A DNA stretch of 64,000 nt from Beroe forskalii (Eukaryota > Ctenophora > Nuda > Beroida > Beroidae): contig WFMF01000398.1 in assembly GCA_011033025.1 (NCBI GenBank), forward strand, positions 102,390 through 166,389. The letters are read 5' to 3'. Each line of letters starts with the position of its first letter. Position 1 is the first letter of the stretch. Below, piece after piece: positions 58,579 to 64,000 of this stretch. The position numbers and the translations under genes were made by a program. A model generated the notes under the pieces. The model did not search any database. It was not told the origin of the DNA and saw nothing but the letters and a program-made list of their open reading frames with translations.

Positions 58579-58686
58579 CGGATCTGATCCGGTATAAAAA
58601 CTTTGCGGAGGAGCTTCACGAGCGCCGCTGTAACCTGCACGACCTCAAAGCAAAGCTAGAGGACATCGAGTACGAGAGGGACTCAG
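58579..58686 (+). CDS. Host-gene spectrin-like exon, non-GT donor
   Basis: Acceptor GAAACTGCAG|. Encodes ADLIRYKNFAEELHERRC, then NLHDLKAKLEDIEYERDS. The frame closes with TAA at 58692. Joining GACTCAG (58686) to CTGAATTAC at 59102 keeps the frame exactly, with CTCAG shared by both borders, but the donor is AAACTT. A canonical GTACGA inside the exon (58670) would need acceptor CGAAG| at 59114 instead. Confidence 0.7.
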
Positions 58687-59101
58687 AAACTTAACTGGAG
58701 AAACTAGGGGAATCTCCTAGGGCACGTTCAAGAGTTTAATTTGATTGCGGCACTTGCAAGAGAATGATGTGTCATACAGGGGAGAGGGGCAGCCCTGAAT
58801 TAGACTGCTCCCCTCCCCCTATTCATATGCAGGTGTCGCGACATCGGCTGAGAGTTATTACAAAATTTCCAAGCGTGCGTCATTGATTCGTGCGTCATAT
58901 TCAATTTCATTGAGCCGCGCGACTTGATCCAAACGTTTTGAAGTGGCAACGCCTGCATTGCTACCTAGATGGTCTCATAACTCAATTGAGCAGTTCAGGT
59001 GGAGAGAATCAGGATCAAGAGAATATCAGCATCTGTAGTACAACTTCCCCCGATTCACTTAACTTCCCCCCTTCCCCCCTTTCACTTCAACTGTTCCTCA
59101 G

Positions 59102-59240
59102 CTGAATTACGAAGACTAGTGGGAACGTTTGCTGATCTTGACCAGAGTCTAGACGACCTAAAAGACGAGACTCTCTCGTGGAGACAGAACTTAGAGGATT
59201 CAACCAACCTGTGGAACACTGTATCCCCTGCAGACGACAG
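59102..59240 (+). CDS. Host-gene spectrin-like exon, phase 1-2
   Basis: Acceptor TGTTCCTCAG|, donor GACAG|GTAGAA. Encodes ELRRLVGTFADLDQSLDD, then LKDETLSWRQNLEDST, then NLWNTVSPADD. Helical. The Ser codon split is completed at 59414. Confidence 0.8.
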
Positions 59241-59413
59241 GTAGAACATTGCTTAACCTATGTACTTGTAACATGTCAAGTGGTGGGTCAGAATTCTGTA
59301 CGAAATGGGGTCAGAGTGTCTGGTGTCAAAATTATGTGATGTCAGTCTGAAGTGGCTTCTGGGTGAAATGGCGCCAAATTACCAGTGTCAGATTCTTGAT
59401 CTCTACATTTCAG

Positions 59414-59521
59414 TATGATCGCACAAGAACTCAACAAGTTGAGGAATCAGCAGTGTGCTCTGGCTGACGCAGTTACGTCACTCAATGGCAGAATTGGGGA
59501 CGTTCTCAATAAACCACCACC
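59414..59521 (+). CDS. Host-gene penultimate exon, phase 2-2
   Basis: Acceptor CTACATTTCAG|, donor CACCACC|GTACGT. Encodes SMIAQELNKLRNQQCALAD then AVTSLNGRIGDVLNKPP. This is the last helix before the membrane segment. It ends in two bases that are completed to Pro by the T at 61025. Confidence 0.85.
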
Positions 59522-59574
59522 GTACGTTTCTTTGATAATTATTGTCATGATACCATAATCCTCGATTTTATTTC

Positions 59575-61015
59575 AGTTTCCCCACCCTTTCACCACTTAC
59601 TCCCACTCCCTTCACCATTCCCCCTTACCACTCCCCTCACTCCATTTACTATCCCTTCACTCCCTTTATCACTCCCCTCACTCCTTTAACTACCCCCTTA
59701 CTCCCTTTATTACTTTCAACTCTCCCTTACCACTCCCCTCCCCCCATTGAAACTCCCCCGCACTCCCACTCCCCCTCACCCCTTTACCACTCCCCTAACC
59801 CCTCACTTCCCTCAGTCCCCTCACCCCCATACGCCCTGCCCCCCTCATACCACTCCTCAGTCTACCGCCCCTCACTCTGCCTCTCTTTCAGTGCCCCCCT
59901 CCCTCTACCACTCCCCCTCCTCTACCACTCCCCTTACTCGGTCCCTCTTTCAACGCTCCCCCCTTTACCACACCCCTCACCCTGTCTCTCTTTCAGCGCC
60001 CCTCTACCACTCCCCTCACTCTGCCCCTCACCAGACCCCCCTCTACCACCCCCTCACTCTGCCCCTCACCAGACCCCCCTCTACCACTCCCCTCACTCTG
60101 CCCCTCACCAGACCCCCTCTACCACTCCCTCACTCTGCCCCTCTTTCAGACCCCTCTACCACTCCCCATCCTCTGTCCCTCACCAGACCCCCCCTACCAC
60201 TCCCACTCTGTCTTTCAGTTCCCCCTCACCACCCCATCATCCCCCTACCACCTGCCCCTCTACCACTCCCCCTCACCCCCCCTCTACCCTCAATCTGCCT
60301 CTATTTCAGTGCCCCTCACTCATTCTACCACTCCCCTCACTCTGCTCCTCTTTCAGTGCCCCCTCACTCCCCTCACTCTGCCCCTCTTTCAGTGCCCTCC
60401 TCTACCACTCCCCCTCTACCACCTCCCTCACTCTGCCCCTCACCTTCCCCCTCTACCACTACCACTCACTCCCCCTCTGCCACTCCCCTCACTCTGCCCC
60501 TCTACCACCCCCCTCACCCCCACTCTTTCAGCGCTCCTCGTGGTGCCCCTCCACCTGGCTACCCTTCCTCCTCCTTCTACCCCTCCTTTACACTCCCCCT
60601 CACTCCCCCTCACTCCTCCATACCACTCCCCCTTCATACCACTCCCCTCACTCTGCCTCTCAGTGCCCCCTCTACCGCTGCCCTCACTCTGCCTCTCTTT
60701 CCCCCCCCCCCTACCACTCCCATCATCCCCTCTACCACTCCGCCTCTACCACTCCCCCTCACCCCCCCCCCTCTACCACTCCCCTCAATCTGCCTCTATT
60801 TCAGTGCCCCCTCACTCCTTCTACCACTCCCCTCACTCTGCTCCTCTTTCAGTGCCCCCTCACTCCCCTCACTCTGCCCCTCTTTCAGTGCCCTCCTCTA
60901 CCACTCCCCCTCTACCACCTCCCTCACTCTGCCCTCACCATTTCACCACTACCCTCACTCCCCTGCCTGCCTCACTTTGCCCCCTCTAGCTCCCCCCACT
61001 CCCCTCACTCTGCCT
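59575..61015 (+). repeat. C/T-rich satellite with decoy acceptors
   Basis: Built from CACTCCCCTCACTCTGCC and CTCTTTCAG|TGCCCCCTC phrases. About a dozen TTTCAG|(T/C)GC(C) acceptor look-alikes (e.g. near 59888, 60305, 60350, 60386, 60527, 60800, 60847, 60884) precede the true one at 61024. The unit at 60527 extends into CTCGTGGTGC like the real exon. A ~470-bp higher-order repeat links about 60290-60430 and 60760-60930. Long proline-rich open frames here are repeat artefacts. Confidence 0.9.
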
Positions 61016-61024
61016 CTCTTTCAG

Positions 61025-61208
61025 TGCCCCCTCGTGGTGCAGCACGCTCCTGCGCTGGCTGCTCCTCCTCCTTCTCCTCTACCTCCTCCTCTACACTCTC
61101 TTCCTGTGGCTCACTGACAACGGCACCTGCCCCGGCCGGAGTTGGAAGTGGTGGAAGCACATCCCGCCCCCCATCGCTACCACCGCCTTCAAGCAACTCC
61201 CGCACTGA
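61025..61208 (+). CDS. Terminal exon: KASH-like membrane anchor
   Basis: Acceptor TGCCTCTCTTTCAG|. Phase fits 59521. Encodes APSWCSTLLR, a ~20-residue hydrophobic helix (WLLLLLLLYLLLYTLFLWL), then TDNGTCPGRSWKWWKH, IPPPIATT and AFKQLPH, stop TGA at 61206. KASH domains have a membrane helix, a Cys about six residues after it (here TDNGTC) and a ~30-residue luminal tail ending in PPPX. Here PPPI is present, but ten residues follow it. The Cys position and tail length fit a KASH peptide; the extended C-terminus does not. Other tail-anchored proteins remain possible. Confidence 0.7.
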
Positions 61209-61421
61209 GCTATACTAGGGAGGAGTTCGCCCCATTGAGAATGCTCTGATTTCGTTGGAGAGGCTAGCGTACAGTTACCATACCTGAAGGAAAGAACCAG
61301 GTGTCAGTACCGGTTTAGGAGTAAGGTGAAGATCTGCCGTTATAGCGAGCTACTCAGGGACACTGGCAATATCCAATTTCTTCCTGGAGGCTGGAAGAGG
61401 GACCCTCAACTCAGCTCGCAA
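61209..61421. other. 3' flank / 3' UTR
   Basis: Follows the host stop codon. No AATAAA lies close by, so the poly(A) site is not located. Confidence 0.4.
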
Positions 61422-61564
61422 CCGCAGTGTTTCGACCTTTTAAGTTTTAGTGCGCGGCGTAGTACATCGCGCGTGGAATTAGATTCTTTTCTTTCTTAGG
61501 TTAAGCAGGAAAAAGTTTGTGCGCGGCGTATTACGCCGCGCATGAAAAGGTCGGGATACCACGG
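61422..61564. mobile_element. Short MITE (family A), second copy
   Basis: Ends CCGCAGTGTTTCGACCTT and the reverse complement of CCGTGGTATCCCGACCTT. Contains a perfect 21-nt inverted repeat, GCGCGGCGTA-T-TACGCCGCGC (61520-61540). Related to 13094-13268. Confidence 0.6.
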
Positions 61565-62040
61565 TGATCCCCCAATGTCGTAGCCGTGTGCTGCCCGAGC
61601 TAGAAGTGGACTTGACATGTTTGTTTGTGTTTGTCTGTATATTTAGTTTGAGAGTGTCTTAACTCATTTATCCGAATTTTTCGACATATTTAGGGTATTT
61701 ATTGTATAATTACAGACTAATTTATGATAGAGAATATGATGGAATGGTAGCACAATATCATTTATGTCCACATAACGAAATGATTACACGTATTTTGTAC
61801 TATTGTCGTACGATGTATGACCCGCTGACGCCAGCCGCTGGAGAATCAGCGGCGCTGATTCTCGAGAGGGTCTGTCAACGTCATTGACAATTTGTACTAC
61901 TATATCTCTCATAAGCTGGTCTGTTTCATCAATTAGATTGACACGTTTAGTTGTTATATTGCAGGATCAATACTTTATTTCTCCCATCCCTGCGCGCAAC
62001 ACTCGGAAGTTTGGAGGGTCGTGTTGCATACCTTGCGTGC
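61565..62040. other. 3' flank, no gene seen
   Basis: AT-rich. GCAGGATCAATACTTTATTT at 61963 recurs at 62070, giving a ~107-bp direct repeat. Confidence 0.5.
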
Positions 62041-63093
62041 GCGGCGGAGGGTAGGGTAACATCCTACAAGCAGGATCAATACTTTATTTTGAGCAGTTCA
62101 TCACATTCACAATTCAGTAAAATTAAGCTACAGCAGCTAAATGGGCTGGCTTGTTCATTGTTTTAATATTAGCTTACCCGAGGGTCCGTATGACCATTAC
62201 ATTGACAAATCAGTGCGCGAGTTGACTGTCAGCTCGCAGGCTGATTGGTCAATGTCAAGACGATTTAGAATGTTAGCTATTATACAATTCCATTGCCCGA
62301 GGTCTAATAGTCTCACTATAATATTGATAATTCTTCAAATAGTTTTTTAGAGTCAGAAAGTTGTAGTTGTTGACTACAAGATATTAATTGTGATGCTAAA
62401 TTGAACATTAAATTTTACTATTATGTCGATGCGATAACTCTGTATAAGTGATACTGATAAAGATACGATTATAATGCTATTTATTCATTTTAAATATCGC
62501 TTTTTATTCGTCTACTAAATAAGGGTCAGAATTCAGATGAAACTTGACGGGATATTTTTGCGCCGCGCATGCATTTGAAATTTCAAATTTGTTCGTGCGT
62601 GCGCGGTGAAACCAATTGCAGCATCGCGCGTGCCTTGGTGAAGGCGAAGGGGTCAGACAACGTCTGACAATAAAATTTCACTTTACCAGACGTCTTTCTC
62701 AAGGAGTACGCCCGCATAGGTGTTTGTGTGTGTGTGCGGGGGAACTTCCCTGAGGAATAAAAAGCGCGCTAGCTTGCCCTAACCAGCGCCCTGGTTAGGG
62801 CATCGCTTATGCGGGCTTGTTCCCCTAACCAGGGGTGTCGCTGGTTTGGAGCAAGGCGCGGCGCGCGCGTAAAACTAGGTATCTGGTTAGAGCAAGCGGG
62901 CTTGCTCTTTAGAATTAAATTAATTTCAATGCTGTGTTTCTTGGATTATATTTATAAAAGAGCATCAATTGTTTTATTGATCAGTCATCATTGCTCTTAG
63001 AATACACGAATTACCAAACGCAGGGATCCTATTCCTATTCTTCCTAAGCCCACGCCCCACATAGTTGTAGGATGTTACCCTACCCTCCGCCGC
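62041..63093. repeat. 28-bp perfect inverted repeat around 1.05 kb
   Basis: GCGGCGGAGGGTAGGGTAAC plus ATCCTACA at 62041-62068 is exactly reverse-complemented at 63066-63093. The interior holds hairpins at 62652-62668 (GTCAGAC-AAC-GTCTGAC) and 62776-62801 (GCCCTAACCAG stem). No transposase is visible. It may be a non-autonomous element or a pair of inverted insertions. Confidence 0.6.
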
Positions 63094-63096
63094 ATT

Positions 63097-63149
63097 GTCA
63101 GGCGTTGCCTGACCCCCTCGCGCGCGCGAGGGGTCTGACGACGTCAGAC
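63097..63149. repeat. Three abutting perfect hairpins
   Basis: GTCAGGC-GTT-GCCTGAC (63097-63113), the 20-nt palindrome CCCCTCGCGCGCGCGAGGGG (63114-63133) and GTCTGAC-GAC-GTCAGAC (63133-63149) follow without spacer. The last has the same stem as 62652-62668 in reverse order. Confidence 0.85.
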
Positions 63150-63352
63150 AACCGCCGCACACACTATGGTGTTTCATGTACGCCAACATGTTTTTAAAAA
63201 TTTTTCGTGTACCAGGTACGCCAACGTGTTTTCGCGTGCGCGCAACATCATCAATAAATATTTTTTTCGCGCATTCCATAAAAAATAAAATATTGGCTAA
63301 TTTACCGCGCAGGCAAAAAATTGAAATTTCAACAAAAAATAATTAATTTGAA

Positions 63353-63470
63353 AAATTAAATAAGACAAATTAAATAAGACAAATTAAATAAGACAAATTA
63401 AATAAGACAAATTAAATAAGACAAATTAAATAAGACAAATTAAATAAGACAAATTAAATAAGACGAATTA
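63353..63470. repeat. 14-bp tandem repeat, 8 copies
   Basis: Unit AAATTAAATAAGAC, the last copy with one change. AT-rich, non-coding. Confidence 0.95.
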
Positions 63471-64000
63471 AAACGAAAGGATAAGAAAAGAACAAAAGGA
63501 GAAATAAGAAAAAAAAAATAGAAAATTTGGGATAAAAAGAAAATTGTAAATGAAAATAGATGAATGAAGAAAGGTGAAGATTCAACGAAATCTTAAAACT
63601 AAATGGCCATTAAATTTAAATCTAGCCGATTCATTTTCTTTGATCGCCCTTTTAAACCGTTTTTGCACAGAATTTTCAAAGCCTGCTTTCAACAGGATTT
63701 CAAGGAGCAATTGCTTGAACAATAGCTCGGGAAAGCGTTATTACTTTCCCTTGCTCGAACAATTGCCCGGGTAATACCTCTAATTTAATTACCAGATTCG
63801 AGGAAAACAAGAAAATGAGGAAAACAAGAAAATTTATTTTACACAAACAACATAAATATAAATATTAATTGTCAGTGATAAAGATGATTCCAAAAAACTC
63901 AGGTGGTAAAGGATTTGAGTGGTAATGTTGAAAATTGTTCTCTGTGAAGCTGTTCTTTAAAAAATTATATTCCTTGTCATTTTTGAAACTTGAAATTTAG
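63471..64000. other. 3' end of window, no gene seen
   Basis: A-rich sequence, then unique DNA with an imperfect inverted phrase around GGGAAAG/CTTTCCC (63730-63752). No gene supported. Confidence 0.5.

Noticed and set aside
59747-61117. 456-residue proline/serine-rich open frame
   Set aside because: It is a read-through of the C/T-rich acceptor satellite; the frame into the last exon does not match the spectrin exons, whereas the KASH-like frame does.
61702-61887. 61-codon open frame after the host gene
   Set aside because: No recognisable domain or splice context; too short to support.

Overview
This is animal genomic DNA, not bacterial: one large multi-exon plus-strand gene runs almost end to end, with short phase-consistent exons, mostly GT..AG introns and introns packed with transposons and tandem repeats. 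I cannot name the species. An invertebrate metazoan is the safest reading, because the LINE, mariner and MITE content and the spectrin-like exons all fit one. The host gene enters the window already open (position 3) and ends at 61208. Its 3' exons encode amphipathic, spectrin-repeat-like helices, followed by a final exon with a long Leu-rich transmembrane segment and a short luminal-type tail containing Cys and PPP. That plan is the one expected of a nesprin/KASH-type nuclear-envelope linker. I call it nesprin-like by architecture only.

Layout. 3-5324: a giant acidic exon with Q-centred TQT/SQC/VQV motifs, twelve 23-residue repeats and four copies of an unrecognised ~45-residue module; six frame changes interrupt it. 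5516-6020: two small exons. 6021-16451: a 10.4-kb intron with a mariner element, a MITE and a CRE/CCAAT cluster that looks like an internal promoter. 16452-16840: two exons. 17.1-18.8 kb: tandem and TIR repeats. 21.7-22.9 kb: a second large acidic exon. 23.9-31.9 kb: a run of spectrin-like exons, including a tandem microexon array (28.2-29.65 kb). 31.9-39.4 kb: an intron filled by 70-bp and 63-bp minisatellites and a possible nested minus-strand secreted-protein gene with a three- to four-fold GTCACGTGAC array. 39.4-54.5 kb: further exons, four of which lie in a tandem segmental duplication (40934-44391 and 44392-54482). The second copy is inflated by satellites, a LINE fragment and foldback-like repeats. 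58.1-61.2 kb: the last spectrin-like exons and the KASH-like exon. 61.2-64 kb: repeat- and hairpin-rich 3' flank.

The most interesting signal is a theme. Tandem repeats in this gene repeatedly contain a splice site: donors repeated at 16.84, 31.89 and 39.58 kb, acceptors at 23, 31.6, 46-52 and 60-61 kb, and a whole microexon at 28.2 kb. The duplicated 42.6-kb exon gives a before/after pair: one acceptor unit in copy 1, well over a hundred in copy 2. A second theme is five or six exon junctions where the reading frame demands a join without GT or AG, with 4-6 bases shared by the two ends. Both themes must be tested with RNA, because some repeat blocks (29.3-29.65, 35.4-36.0, 45.9-47.6 kb) look like poorly corrected consensus.
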